Shown here piece after piece: positions 9,823-20,330 of a stretch of DNA of 64,000 bases. The position numbers were made by a program, and so were the translations under genes. Source of the DNA: Apiotrichum sp. Y4204 (Eukaryota > Basidiomycota > Tremellomycetes > Trichosporonales > Trichosporonaceae); NCBI GenBank assembly GCA_025531455.1, contig JAMYHL010000009.1, positions 372,001 through 436,000 on the forward strand. Direction: 5' to 3'. The notes under the pieces were generated by a model. It was not told the DNA's origin and ran no database searches. It saw only the letters and a program-made list of their open reading frames with translations. How positions within the stretch are numbered: the stretch's first letter is position 1; the number at the start of each line of letters is the position of its first letter.

Positions 9823-11005
9823 GGCGAGAAGGGAATGTTGTAGATTCGGCTGGGCAGTGTTTGGGCAACATGAGAAAGGCTGTTGTTTTGTTCATAGGTT
9901 GCTGCTATACTGATGGGGCAACGGGCTAACTTCTGATCCTCACTGACTGATATCCGATCCTCACACATTCAGACGGATGAGCTCGCCAAGGCGGTCAACC
10001 CGACAGTCCGAGGAGTAGAAGGAGTAGGTAGCATGCTGTTGGACATTGTAGCAGCATGGCAATGGTGCAGTCACATTGTAGTAGCAGTACAGGCAAGACT
10101 TGTCCATTAGTCAAGTCTGACACAGCCTGCCTGTTTGTCCTACTGGCACTACCCCATGCCCCTGGTGTTCTCCGGCAACGTTAGTCTCCCAGGGATAGAG
10201 CAGACCTCACCACACCCCGTCGTGAGGGCGTCCGAAGACGGCGAGTATGAGGGCAAACAGGCTCTGGTCGGAGTCTCAGAGTGGTGATGGGTATTGGCAG
10301 CTGCGGGGTCAAGTAGTGTCTCGTTTCGAAACTCTCGATCCCAAACTCGGGAGGGCCGATGCTGCAGGTCCTGTGCGAACTGATCAGTCTCGTGCATCTA
10401 TGGTTACTGTATGCGTTACGGGCTAGTATACTAAGGTCTCGCCAGGGGCGTGCGTACCCGAAAAGCCGTTTCTTTCGTAGCACGCGGACGCACGGCCGGA
10501 AGTCCTTTGACACACCTGAAATACCTCTCGCCTCACTAACATCAGGCTGTCACCACACCGAGCCGCAAGCCCATCATACGAGATACGATTCCTGGTGGAA
10601 CGGGGTGGGTGCGAGCAAGAGCGGGCGCTGGCCAGCTGTAGGCTTTCCGTCCTCTCGCTGCCAGAGGATCAGATCAGTGGATCAGTGACTAGGACGTCGA
10701 CTCATCAGCCATCACCCATCCAGCCGGCCGGCACGCAGCGTGGAGGTGTTCATATGTCGTTTCATTCCAGTTGCACCGTCATGGATGTCGAAAGTTGGAT
10801 GCATGATTCTTGATTATCGAATGGAGAATGTTCATTGACCTCGACTCTCGAGCAAGGAGATAAATGCTGGGGGTCGCGTCTCCCACCGCCGCGGACTACT
10901 CCCTCATTCTCACCACATACTTTACTCTCAGCGAAAGCTGCATTCCAAAGAGATTAACGAGCCATCACTCGACACAGCTTCATCACCCCCATCACCGCAC
11001 AAGCA
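9823..11005. other. Intergenic region, no gene seen
   Basis: About 1.2 kb with only short frames. Near 10030-10100 the words CATTGTAG and AGCA recur at short spacing, without a regular period. The final 150 bases are likely promoter and leader of the gene at 11006. Confidence 0.45.
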
Positions 11006-12389
11006 ATGACCGACCCCCCCAAAAGTAAGTCCGCCCTCGCTCGCCACTGACCTGACCCCAGAAACCTTCTGGTCGCGCCTCAAGCCCAAGTCGAGCAGCC
11101 GCTCACTCCGCCCCGTGATCAGGCACATCCCAAACGACTCCCCGCCCATGCGCCATTTTGCCGCCGGAGAACACTGGGCCGCAGCGGCATCGACCTCGGC
11201 CCTCCCCTCCGGCGCCGGCTGGGCGTCGTCCACCTCCCTCGCGCGCACCGAGACCCGCACCTCGGTCCGCACCATCACCCCGACCCCGACCCTCGTCGCC
11301 GACCGCACGCCGATGCCGCCCCCGGCCTCGGTGTCGTACAACGACTTCGGGACGTGGGTCGGCCCCAACACGGCGCGCGCACTGCGCCAGCGCCAGCCCG
11401 CGCCCCCCAGCCCATTCAATACATGGGCGGGCGAGAGCGACGAGTCGGGCCAGTCGGCCCTCCGCCCCCCACCGCGCCGCAAGCCATCTCCATGGACGCG
11501 TGCGCGCGCTTCCACTTCAACGGCTCCCTCACCCTCTCCGTCTCCGGGCCACGCTCTGGCTCCGGCTCCGTCCGCCGCGCCTTTCATCTCCAACACGCTT
11601 TGCCGCCACCCGACGCTCCTTGCCTCGTCCTCTGGCCGCCAGTCGCCTCCTCCATTCACAGGCCGCGCCTCGCCCGCGTCCTTCACTTCCGACTCGACGC
11701 TTCGTAGCCCCCTCGGCGAAGGGATGCATACGAATGACTCGACCATCTCGATCGCCGTGTCGGTCGAGACCGTGTCGTCCGTCTCCGACCTCTCGCCTGG
11801 GGGCTCCACCGAACCCCTCCTCAACCCCGCGTGCAGCTCTCTGACGTCCGCGTCCGCGTCCACCACGTCCACTACCTCCACGGCGCCGCTCCCCCCGCCC
11901 GATCGCCCCGCCTTCCGCTCCTTGTCGCCCTCCCCTGAGCCCCGCGGCCCGACCCCGCCCGTCCCCATCCGCCGCCCGTCGGTCCGCCTCTCCCAGCTCC
12001 CCAACTCGACCCGCGAGCTGATCGAAACGTGCGACCGCCTGCTCAGGTGCACGGACGCGTACGCTGCCGACCTACACAGGTCAAACACCCAGCGCGCCGA
12101 GGACCAGGCGCGCTTCGAGGAGATGGCGAGCCGGCTGCGTGATTCGTGGGCGGCGGAGCGGGCCCAGCTTGCGGATGTGATTGAAAAGGTCAAAGCTAGG
12201 CAGGAGCAGCAGGCGGAAGACGCGCAGGGGACGGCGAGGGAGATGGGCGGGATGATTGCGCGTTTGCAGGAGGCGCATCGGCGGATGCAGGCGGAGAACG
12301 AGGCGCTCAGGGAGGAGAATCGCCGCTTGCGCCAGAGGGAGGTGGGGAGTTTGCTTCAGGAGGCTGGGGCGGCGACTGGGTATTTGTAG
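11006..12389 (+). CDS. Uncharacterised Pro/Ser-rich protein with C-terminal coiled coil
   Basis: A 19-nt first exon (11006-11024) and a long second exon (11062-12389) join across a 37-nt intron to 448 residues. The N-terminus is basic (FWSRLKPKSSSRSLRPV). Residues about 35-310 are low-complexity Pro/Ser/Thr/Arg sequence with no recognisable domain. From about residue 325 to the end the sequence turns into a long charged helix with heptad-like spacing (FEEMASRLRDSWAAERAQL, then ALREENRRLRQREVG), a probable coiled coil. I do not recognise a family. The short first exon is proposed because the frame otherwise lacks an ATG before the basic segment. A start inside exon 2 (Met36 of the spliced protein, PPMRHF) is the alternative. 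The 421-codon frame on the opposite strand is a composition shadow. Confidence 0.6.
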
Positions 12390-12681
12390 GGAGGGTAGTG
12401 GCTTTGGGAAGGACAGAGAGAGGTACGAGAGCGGTATTAGAATAATTAGAGCGTCAGCGGAGAGATATCCAACACACCAGAGATCAGTAGAGACATCATA
12501 GAGACCCCGGTCTACATCAGTACAGACATAGACATCACTCGACTCGTGACGCCATGCCGCAGCGCGGGATATCAGTCATTCGCCACCTATGCCCGGAGCA
12601 TGGTGCGATACAGTCATGCATGTACATATCTATTGTCAGCGCACCTCTTGCAAACTCACAGAACCCACCAAATGCTCATCT

Positions 12682-13629
12682 CTAAATCTCGGGGTCGCCA
12701 ATCCGCCTGAGCGCATCGACCACGAGGTCCCAGAACCGCTCGACATCGATATCATTCGCCGCGAACGTCCGGCACTGGGGCGGGGCGGGGAGGCGGAGGT
12801 CGACGACGGTCATGCCGGTCGTGAGGCGGCCCTGTGTCTCTACGTCGATCGGCGCACGCACCGCGCGCACAATAGTGGAATCAATGACGTGCGCGACGGC
12901 ACACACGTCGTGTACTGGCGGGGCGGCGAATCCCTGCGTTTCGAGGTACGCCTTGCCGAAGAATGCGATGAGGTCGACGACAAACTTTGCGGGCCGGGTA
13001 TTCAGGTCTGCGATGCGCTGCACGACCTGCGGCGTGGCGAGCGCGCGGTGCGTCACGTCCAGCCCCACCATCGTGACTTTACATCCTGAGCTGAAGACGA
13101 TCTGCGCCGCCTCCGGGTCGACAAAAATGTTAAATTCGGCACATGGGGACCAGTTTCCGCCCTCGATCGCGCCGCCCATAAGGACTACTTCGCGGACGTG
13201 CGTGATGAGCCGCGGTTCGCGCCGGAACGCGAGCGCAATATTTGTCAGCGGACCGGTAGCGACGATGGTCACTTCGCCGGCGGGGCGGGAGAGTACCGTG
13301 TCGGCAATGAGGTCGACTGCATGGCGCTTATCGAGTTCCTGCACCGGTTCAGGAAGTACGGGCCCATCGAGGCCAGAGGAGCCGTGCACGGCTGCGGCAA
13401 CCTCGAGCTGGCGCACGATCGGCACCGCGCTCCCCGTCGCAAAGGGCACACCGGTGATGCCAGCCACGCGCGCGACGCTCAGCGCATTGTGCGCGACCTT
13501 GTCGAGCACCTGGTTGCCCGCGACCACCGTGACTGCCAGCAGGTCGATTTCGGGGTTGCCCCATGCTAGGAGGAGGGCGATCGCGTCGTCGTGGCCCGGG
13601 TCGCAGTCGAGGATAATCGGGGTTGGCAT
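12682..13629 (-). CDS. Inosine/uridine-preferring nucleoside hydrolase
   Basis: An intronless 315-residue frame, the usual length of the IUNH family, which hydrolyses the N-glycosidic bond of ribonucleosides to free base and ribose in purine and pyrimidine salvage. The N-terminal calcium-binding signature is intact: D8, D10, D14 and D15 in ILDCDPGHDDAIALL. The second part of the site is H240-D241 in PPVHDVCAVAHV, equivalent to His241/Asp242 of the Crithidia enzyme. The central VLMGG element around the middle of the protein is also present. There is no signal peptide, so it is presumably cytosolic. It is divergent from the sugar-acid dehydratase with 429 bp between the start codons. Confidence 0.92.
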   Translation of the reverse strand: MPTPIILDCDPGHDDAIALLLAWGNPEIDLLAVTVVAGNQVLDKVAHNALSVARVAGITGVPFATGSAVPIVRQLEVAAAVHGSSGLDGPVLPEPVQELDKRHAVDLIADTVLSRPAGEVTIVATGPLTNIALAFRREPRLITHVREVVLMGGAIEGGNWSPCAEFNIFVDPEAAQIVFSSGCKVTMVGLDVTHRALATPQVVQRIADLNTRPAKFVVDLIAFFGKAYLETQGFAAPPVHDVCAVAHVIDSTIVRAVRAPIDVETQGRLTTGMTVVDLRLPAPPQCRTFAANDIDVERFWDLVVDALRRIGDPEI

Positions 13630-14058
13630 TGAAAGAATGAGTAGTGTCAGAAGTTATAGGCGGCGTGTTGTGGCCACATGGGACATGGATGGCGGCGCGT
13701 GGTCTGTGTGGACCTGTTTCAGCCGCCGGCGCCGGCCATCCCCGCCATGCCCATGTCCGCAAGTCTCCCCCGCCCAGCAATAGCCGCGCTGAGCCGCGCT
13801 GTGCCGTGCCGCTCGTGTCCGGGCTCCCGGCTCAGGTGCGATGTCGGCACTCGGTGTAATGTCGGTACGTTGTATGCTGGATCAATTGAATCCCCACCAA
13901 CCCCAGCAGCTGGATGACATCGGTATCTCGGGGTTCTACGCGGTCCGAATGGAATGGTGTGAGGGGGCTGGTGGGAGGCACACGAGCGAGACGCCCACAT
14001 AATAAGACGAGCGCAACAGTAGCTCCTCTTACTTCCCACCATCTATCTGACACTCACC
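13630..14058. promoter_or_regulatory. Shared divergent promoter region
   Basis: 429 bases between the start codons of the nucleoside hydrolase (-) and the sugar-acid dehydratase (+). An AT-rich patch (cacataataaga) lies about 70 bases before the + start and may serve as a TATA-like element. No binding site could be named with confidence. Confidence 0.45.
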
Positions 14059-16136
14059 ATGGCCGCCTGCGAAGGATGCACCTGCGGCCGCGCCGACGCC
14101 GCTGCTGCCGGCACTTCTGCCCCCGAGCAGACATATGTCACGCCGATCACTCACGCATACGACCGCGAGCCGCGCTCGTTCACCGACCCCGCAGAGGGCG
14201 TGTATGCGCCCGTGGCCGAGACACGGGGCGGGCTCGCGGTGCCGCTGCGCTCGAAGAAGTGGTTCAGCGACATGGATCATCCTGGTGCGTGTGTGCTGCA
14301 AGACAGCAGCTGATACACAGGAACGACATCAATCTACATTGAACGCTACATGAACTGGGGCATGACGCTTGCAGAACTCAAGGGCGACAAGCAGCCCGTG
14401 ATCGGCATTGCGCAGACGGGCAGCGACCTCGCCCCGTGTAACCGTCACCATATTGAGCTGGCGAAGCGCGTGCGCGACGGCATCATCGCGGCGGGGGGCA
14501 CGCCGCTCGAATTCCCCTGCCACCCCATCCAGGAAACCGGGAAGCGGCCCACCGCCAGCCTCGACCGCAACCTCTCGTACCTCTCGCTCGTCGAGGTGCT
14601 GTATGGATACCCGCTCGATGGCGTTGTGCTTCTCACCGGTTGTGACAAGACGTAAGTGTGGTGATGGGACTAGAGCGGGAGGGAAAAGGATGTCAGAAAC
14701 TGCATCGCAACCCATACTGACATCTCAGGACGCCCGCAATGCTCATGGCAGCCGCGACGATGAACATTCCCGCGCTGTGCCTCAACGTCGGCCCAATGCT
14801 GAACGGGTACAGCGTGGACGGGACGCGGCACATGGGTTCTGGCTCCGTGGCGTGGGACAGCCGTGCGCAGTACGTGACTGGGCAGATTACGGCCGAGCAG
14901 TTTGTGCACAACATGGCGCTGTCGGCGCCGAGCGTGGGACACTGCAACACGATGGGTACGGCGTCGACGATGAACGCGCTCGCCGAGGCGCTGGGTATGG
15001 CCCTCCCGGGCTCGTCCGCCATCCCCGCAGCGTACCGCGAACGCGGCGCGTGCGCGTACCAGACCGGCCGCCGGATCGTCGACATGGTCCGCGCAGACCT
15101 CAAGCCCAGCGACATTCTCACGCGGGACGCGTTCGAGAATGCCATCGCGTGCAATACCGCTATTGGCGGAAGCACCAACGCCCCGATCCACCTCATCGCG
15201 ATTGCAAAGCATATTGGCGTGGAGCTCACCACTGACGACTGGGAGCGGGTCGGGTACAAGCTTCCCGTCATTGTAAATGTCAAGCCCGCGGGGCAGTACC
15301 TCTGCGAAGAGTACTACCGCGCGGGCGGGCTTCCGTCCGTCGTCGCCGAGCTGCTCGAGCACAACGCCCTCCCGCACCCGGACGCACTGACGTGTACTGG
15401 CAAGAGCATGGCCGAGAACTGTAAAGGCGAGTTTTCGCTCGACCGCCGCGTGATCATGCCGTTCACTGCGCCGATGAAGCCCGAGGCGGGCTTCCTCAAC
15501 CTCAGCGGCAACCTCTTCGACTCGGCGATCATGAAGACGTCGGTCATCTCCGACTCGTTCCGGAAACAGTGGCTCGAGGACCCGTCGGACCCGCTGGCAT
15601 TTGAGGGTCCCGTAGCCGTCTTTGACGGCCCAGAGGACTACTATGCGCGCATCGAGAAGTCGCCCAACATCACCCCAAAGACAATCCTCATCATGCGCGG
15701 CACAGGCCCGAAGGGATACCCCGGCGCAGCCGAGGTGGTCAACATGCTCCCGCCCGCCGAGCTGCTCAAGCAGGGCCGCGAGCTGCCGTGTATCGGCGAC
15801 GGGCGGCAGAGCGGGACGTGCGGCACGCCCGCGATCCTTAATGCGAGTCCAGAGGCCGCATCAGGCGGTATGCTAGGGTATCTCCGTGACGGAGACGTTG
15901 TGCGCGTCGATCTCAAGAAACGTACCGCAAATGTCCTCCTCTCAGATGAGGAGATAGCGCAGCGCAAAAAGGAGATGGGGAGCTACGCGGAAAACCACAT
16001 GCCAGAGTCGCAGACGCCATGGCAGGGCATCTTCCGTGCGGGCGTCGACGAGCTCTCGGAGGGCATGGTCCTCAAGGACGCGGTCAAGTACCAGCGCATC
16101 GCGCAGACCATGCCGACCCCCCGGCAGAACCACTAG
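14059..16136 (+). CDS. IlvD/Edd family dehydratase, L-arabinonate/sugar-acid type
   Basis: Three exons, 14059-14284, 14321-14651 and 14729-16136, join to 654 residues. The family uses an iron-sulfur cluster and Mg to dehydrate sugar acids (or, in Ilv3, dihydroxy acids). The three cluster cysteines are visible: C115 (APCNRHH), C183 (TGCDKT) and C258 ([10 protein letters not shown]). The [15 protein letters not shown] block is near the C-terminus. The core ([42 protein letters not shown]) resembles bacterial L-arabinonate and related aldonate dehydratases more than the mitochondrial branched-chain enzyme. Residues 1-65 are an extra N-terminal segment starting with a Cys-rich CEGCTCGR. No mitochondrial presequence is evident. 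It would fit an oxidative pentose or uronate route, but no partner gene is nearby. Substrate is inference. Confidence 0.88.
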
Positions 16137-17675
16137 GAAGGTTGACTGTCAAGTTGAATTGTAGCTGCCCTGTATGCAACACTGGTGAACACTGGTTAAT
16201 CCCTCCGAGGTGAGCTGAAACGGCGGCACATAGGGCGGAAAAGTTTCCGGAGATGCACCAAGTCTTCTGTGACCAACGCCCCTGCACAGCGGCGGTGCCA
16301 GCGCCAGTTGGGTAAGAATGTTCACCTCTTCCGTTACAATGCTTAGCTTGCAGACGCATACTGTCACGGACATTCCAGCCGTTGACCTAGAGGAACAGCA
16401 ACTGAACGACCGCGTACTGTACAGTACCTGTGTACAACGGAAGCGATGCCAGACATCACGTTTATAGTGCCCAGATGACTTGCTGTGCGCTCGTGGTCCA
16501 CGCGATGGCAAATCCCTCTCAGACGCGTTCCAATCACGTTGTAGTGCATCAGAGCACGCCCAGAACGAGCATGACTGCGGATGACTTCTGATTCACGTCA
16601 GCCCTTGTTGCGAGTCAGGATCGGCGGGATGTTGATTCTGAAAGTCGTGCCGGTCCTGCGGGGGTACATTGTGGATGTCTGTGCGCTGGACCCTGGGTGA
16701 TCGACGTGATCGCTCAGAGGAATGTGCGGCGGACTGTGTGTGTGAAGAGGTTGAATTGCTCACTCGTCAGAACACGACTGGTGGACCGACTGGCAGAGGG
16801 CTAGACGGAGACGCTCACGGTCGGTCGGCGCGCAAACATGCATGGATTGGCTTAGCTTCGGCGTGATGCGGCACGCTGGAAACGCCTGAACACTGGAATG
16901 CCAGGGTGCAGGGAGGGGCAGCTTCGAAACGCTGCAGGATGTCGCACACTAGGACGCGCTCACCGCAACAGCACAGCGCGCGCGCACAGCATCGCCCACG
17001 ACCGTGCACGCATTGGCTGAATACTGGCGATGCTGGGCAGGACTTGTGGGAAGTCGTCACATCTGGTTGCGTTTCACCCCTGAGGGTGCACCGGATGCCC
17101 CCTCTGTGCCGTACTGTAGAATCCTAGGCCAGCCAACTATGGTAGTTCTTGTTCTGCCGATGCACACGTATTGATAGATGACCCTCTTCCTTCTTGCTAT
17201 GTCTATGCTCATCTCGCCATGCCCAGGATGCTGGACGCTGTCGTGCAATGGACGACGGCGACAACAAGGATTGTAACCACGCGTCAACCTGAAACGCCCT
17301 GGAACGCGATGAAACATTCCACACTGCCCCCAACCTGTCACGTCACGTTCACCACAACAGCATACATAAAGTCGACCAACCGAGGTATTCCCCCGACTCT
17401 TCTTCATTCCATCTCTCATTCTTCTTTCACCACATCGTTGACAGGCTCAACGCCGGCCACTCGTCGCCCCCATTTCTTCCTTTGCGACTTGCGGCTTCTT
17501 TATTCATTCTTCGCTCGACACTTTTCCTCTCGTTGACACTCTTACTCTTCTTAACGTGATTGACTCACGTCTTTCTTACCCCTTTCAATCTTATCCTTTC
17601 TCTCATCTCACGTGCAGGACACATTCCTAACCGACGGTACATCACCCACAACACAAGACCGGGACCAGCACCGCA
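16137..17675. other. 1.5 kb intergenic region, no gene seen
   Basis: Only short unconvincing frames on both strands. The last 300 bases before 17676 are pyrimidine-rich and contain a TATA-like catacataaag near 17360, probably promoter and a long leader of the secreted-protein gene. Confidence 0.5.
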
Positions 17676-20330
17676 ATGCAGCTCGACATTCTCCAGATCA
17701 AGGGTCTCGCGGTCCTCGCGGTCCTGGCCACTCTGCCAAACGTCAGCGCCGCCCCGATGCGCGGCAACGGCCAGCACCGCAATGGCCCGCGCGGCAATAG
17801 CCACCCAGACACCACACCGGTTGGGGACAGCATGGCCGCTCTCGTGCGGCGTAGCGCCATTCCCGGAGACTCCAGGACCGACTCTGTCACGCCGACCACC
17901 ACCTCCAGCGCCATAGCGGGGATTGACACGCCCAAGATGATCGACGACTTTATCGCGCTTGTCCAGCCGCCGGAAAATCCTGAAGCGGCCAGTGATGGAA
18001 TCGATCCCCGCGTCGCGACCGTCGAGAGCCTCATGTCGAACATCCTGAACTCCGGGGGCAAGCGCAAGCGTTCCATTTATACCGAGGAGGAGGCCGACCT
18101 CGACTCGCTGCGCATGGTGCATGCGATCACGGACCTCACCGCCGCCATTGACCAGTTGCCTCCCGGATCCAACCCCATGATCAGGGTGAAGAAGCGCGAC
18201 CTTATAGCTCTCCAGGAGCGCGACTTTATGGCCGAGGTGGTGAAGATCTTCGACCTCGTCAAGACCGATGGCATGCGCAAGTTCAAGCAGTGGATGGAGA
18301 AGATCGATGTCAAGGAAATCATCATGTGGCTCACCACTGCCGACATCTTCAAGGATATCACCGAGACGCTCATCAACGGTCTGCTCGACAACACCGCCCT
18401 TGGAGGCATGGTGGAGAAGCTCGCCGACTGCAAGGAGACGCCCTTGAGGAAGGTTGGTGAAGATACATCCAACATTCCCCAAAACGGCACCGACGAGGAT
18501 CAAGCTGCTGCCGCCGAAGAGAGCAAGAGCGAAGGGGAGAAACAGAAGGCCGAAAACAGGACCGAAGGCAACAAGGCCGAAGGCAACCAGGCGAACGGCA
18601 ACCAGGCGAACGGCAACCAGGCGAACGGCAACCAGGCGAACGGTAACAAGAGCGTTAACAAGGTCACTTCTGCGACCAACAAAACTGCCCCGACCCCCGC
18701 CAAGCAGTCTGCCACTCCCACTCCTGCACCCCAAAAACCAAAGAAGCCCACGAAGCCGGACACCACCGCCGACGACGAGGGCTCTGAGGGCCTGGATGAC
18801 GACACTGGCTCGGAGGGCATGGACGACGACTCCGAGGGCATGGACGATGGTGCCGACACTGCGGATGTGGACGACGATGAGAACTCCGAGGGCATGGACG
18901 ATGACTCCGAGGGCATCGACGATGGCGCCGACACTGGGGATGTGAATGACGATGAGAACTCCGAGGGCATTGACGACGACGACTCTGAGGGCATAGACGA
19001 CGACGATTCCGAGGGCCTAGACGACGACAACGACAGCGCCGATGTTGACGACGATGAGAACTCCGAGGGCCTAGACGACGACGCCGACAGCGCCGATGTG
19101 GACGATGGCGAGGAGGTTGAACCAACTCCTGTCCGTAAGCCTAAGACCACCAAGCGTGTGTCCAAGGTAAAGACATCCACCAAGGCCAAGCCTACCTCGG
19201 ACGACATCGAAATCTTCAGGATGTCGTATGGCAACCAGAAGCGAGACGACCCTCCTGCCCCTGCTCCCGCCTCCATGAAGATGACCAACACCGCGTCTGC
19301 CTCGAGGGTGACTGTAACCGCGGCTCCAGCGCTCCCTCACGACTACCGGCCGTACGACCCAGCCACGTTTGATGATCTGGATGACGATGACGAGGTCGAT
19401 GTCACTGCGGGCAACGTCCTGGGCTGGTTTAAAGACGTCGGCAAAAAGATCAAGGAGGGCGGCGAGAAAGCCGTGGAGACGGTCAGGAAGGGAGGCGAGA
19501 AAGCTGTGGAGACGGTCACGGAGGGAGGCCAGAAGGCCGTCGAGAAGGTCAAGGAAGAAGGCGGGAAAGCCGTGGAGACGGTCAAGAACGAAGGCGAGAA
19601 AGCCGTCCATAAGGTTGAGAGCGTTGCGCATGTCGCAGGGTCGGCCATCACGAGCGTGGCGATAACGGCTGGCAACAAGATCAAGGAAACCGCCCTCAAA
19701 ACCGCCAACGAGGTCAAGAAGGAGATCAAGGAACTCGTCAAGGACGGAGAGCGACTGTTCAACGAAGCCATCGACGAACTCAAGAAGCTCGCCAACTACG
19801 TCAAGAAATGGTTTTTCCAAAAGACCCTCGGGCTGGCCTTCAAGTCATTGCTCCAGGGTCAGGCAGAGGAAAAGAAGAAGCAGAAGCGCGCCGAAGTGGC
19901 CGACGAGGGTGGCGACGAAGGAAGCGATGAAGAGAGTGGCACCGGCGAGGAGGCCACTGGCGACAGCGCTGCCGACACTGCTATCCAGATGGGCGTGGGC
20001 TTGGTTACTCGTGGCGGTGTCATGGCGTTTACCCGTTTCATGCCTTTCCGCATGTTCACGTCTATTGTGTTGGGTATCATGTCCTCGAAGCTCGGACAGA
20101 GCCTCTTGCAGGCGCTCCAGTGCAAGGCTCAGCGGACCGACCTCGACTGGCTCAAGGACGGCCTGCAGTACCTCACCGGAATGGAGGCCGACCCCAACGC
20201 CAAGAAGCAGACCCGCGACCTGCACATGGAGTACGACGTGCGCGACATCAAGGTGGCCGACCCCAACGCCTGGCTCATCGAGGCGTCCACGCGGGGTATC
20301 GAGCCCACCGCCAAGCTCAACTTCCTCTAA
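17676..20330 (+). CDS. Secreted repeat protein with 11-residue amphipathic repeats
   Basis: An intronless 884-residue frame. Residues 1-25 form a signal peptide (hydrophobic GLAVLAVLATL, cleavage expected near SAA-PM). The layout after it is: a helical region; about four NGNQA units (roughly residues 305-325); an acidic region built of SEGxDDD units (about 367-482); a basic linker; then about five 11-residue units of the type GGEKAVETVRK (about 592-645) running into a Lys/Glu amphipathic helix; and a conserved-looking C-terminus. Dibasic KR sites (GKRKRS, KKRDL, NQKRDD, KQKRAE) suggest Kex2 processing into several pieces. The 11-mers resemble LEA group 3 or synuclein repeats, which fold into 11/3 amphipathic helices on membranes or on drying. 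I recognise no family and infer no enzyme activity. Confidence 0.75.
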   Translation: MQLDILQIKGLAVLAVLATLPNVSAAPMRGNGQHRNGPRGNSHPDTTPVGDSMAALVRRSAIPGDSRTDSVTPTTTSSAIAGIDTPKMIDDFIALVQPPENPEAASDGIDPRVATVESLMSNILNSGGKRKRSIYTEEEADLDSLRMVHAITDLTAAIDQLPPGSNPMIRVKKRDLIALQERDFMAEVVKIFDLVKTDGMRKFKQWMEKIDVKEIIMWLTTADIFKDITETLINGLLDNTALGGMVEKLADCKETPLRKVGEDTSNIPQNGTDEDQAAAAEESKSEGEKQKAENRTEGNKAEGNQANGNQANGNQANGNQANGNKSVNKVTSATNKTAPTPAKQSATPTPAPQKPKKPTKPDTTADDEGSEGLDDDTGSEGMDDDSEGMDDGADTADVDDDENSEGMDDDSEGIDDGADTGDVNDDENSEGIDDDDSEGIDDDDSEGLDDDNDSADVDDDENSEGLDDDADSADVDDGEEVEPTPVRKPKTTKRVSKVKTSTKAKPTSDDIEIFRMSYGNQKRDDPPAPAPASMKMTNTASASRVTVTAAPALPHDYRPYDPATFDDLDDDDEVDVTAGNVLGWFKDVGKKIKEGGEKAVETVRKGGEKAVETVTEGGQKAVEKVKEEGGKAVETVKNEGEKAVHKVESVAHVAGSAITSVAITAGNKIKETALKTANEVKKEIKELVKDGERLFNEAIDELKKLANYVKKWFFQKTLGLAFKSLLQGQAEEKKKQKRAEVADEGGDEGSDEESGTGEEATGDSAADTAIQMGVGLVTRGGVMAFTRFMPFRMFTSIVLGIMSSKLGQSLLQALQCKAQRTDLDWLKDGLQYLTGMEADPNAKKQTRDLHMEYDVRDIKVADPNAWLIEASTRGIEPTAKLNFL
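18577..18650 (+). repeat. 15-nt tandem repeat coding NGNQA
   Basis: Near-perfect 15-base units (GCAACCAGGCGAACG) repeated four times in frame inside the secreted-protein gene. The near identity of the units at DNA level points to recent slippage or unequal exchange and predicts length variation among strains. Confidence 0.75.
18774..19125 (+). repeat. Acidic SEGxDDD coding repeats
   Basis: Irregular tandem units of 24-60 bases around the word GAGGGC-[AC]T-[GA]GACGA, coding SEGMDDD, SEGIDDD or SEGLDDD with ADTADVDDDEN spacers, at least nine times. The region gives the secreted protein a strongly negative segment that could bind calcium or basic partners. Confidence 0.7.

Noticed and set aside
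10928..12193. 421-codon minus-strand frame opposite the Pro/Ser-rich gene
   Set aside because: Composition (Arg/Gly/Val) follows from the codon bias of the plus-strand coding sequence, with no motif of its own.
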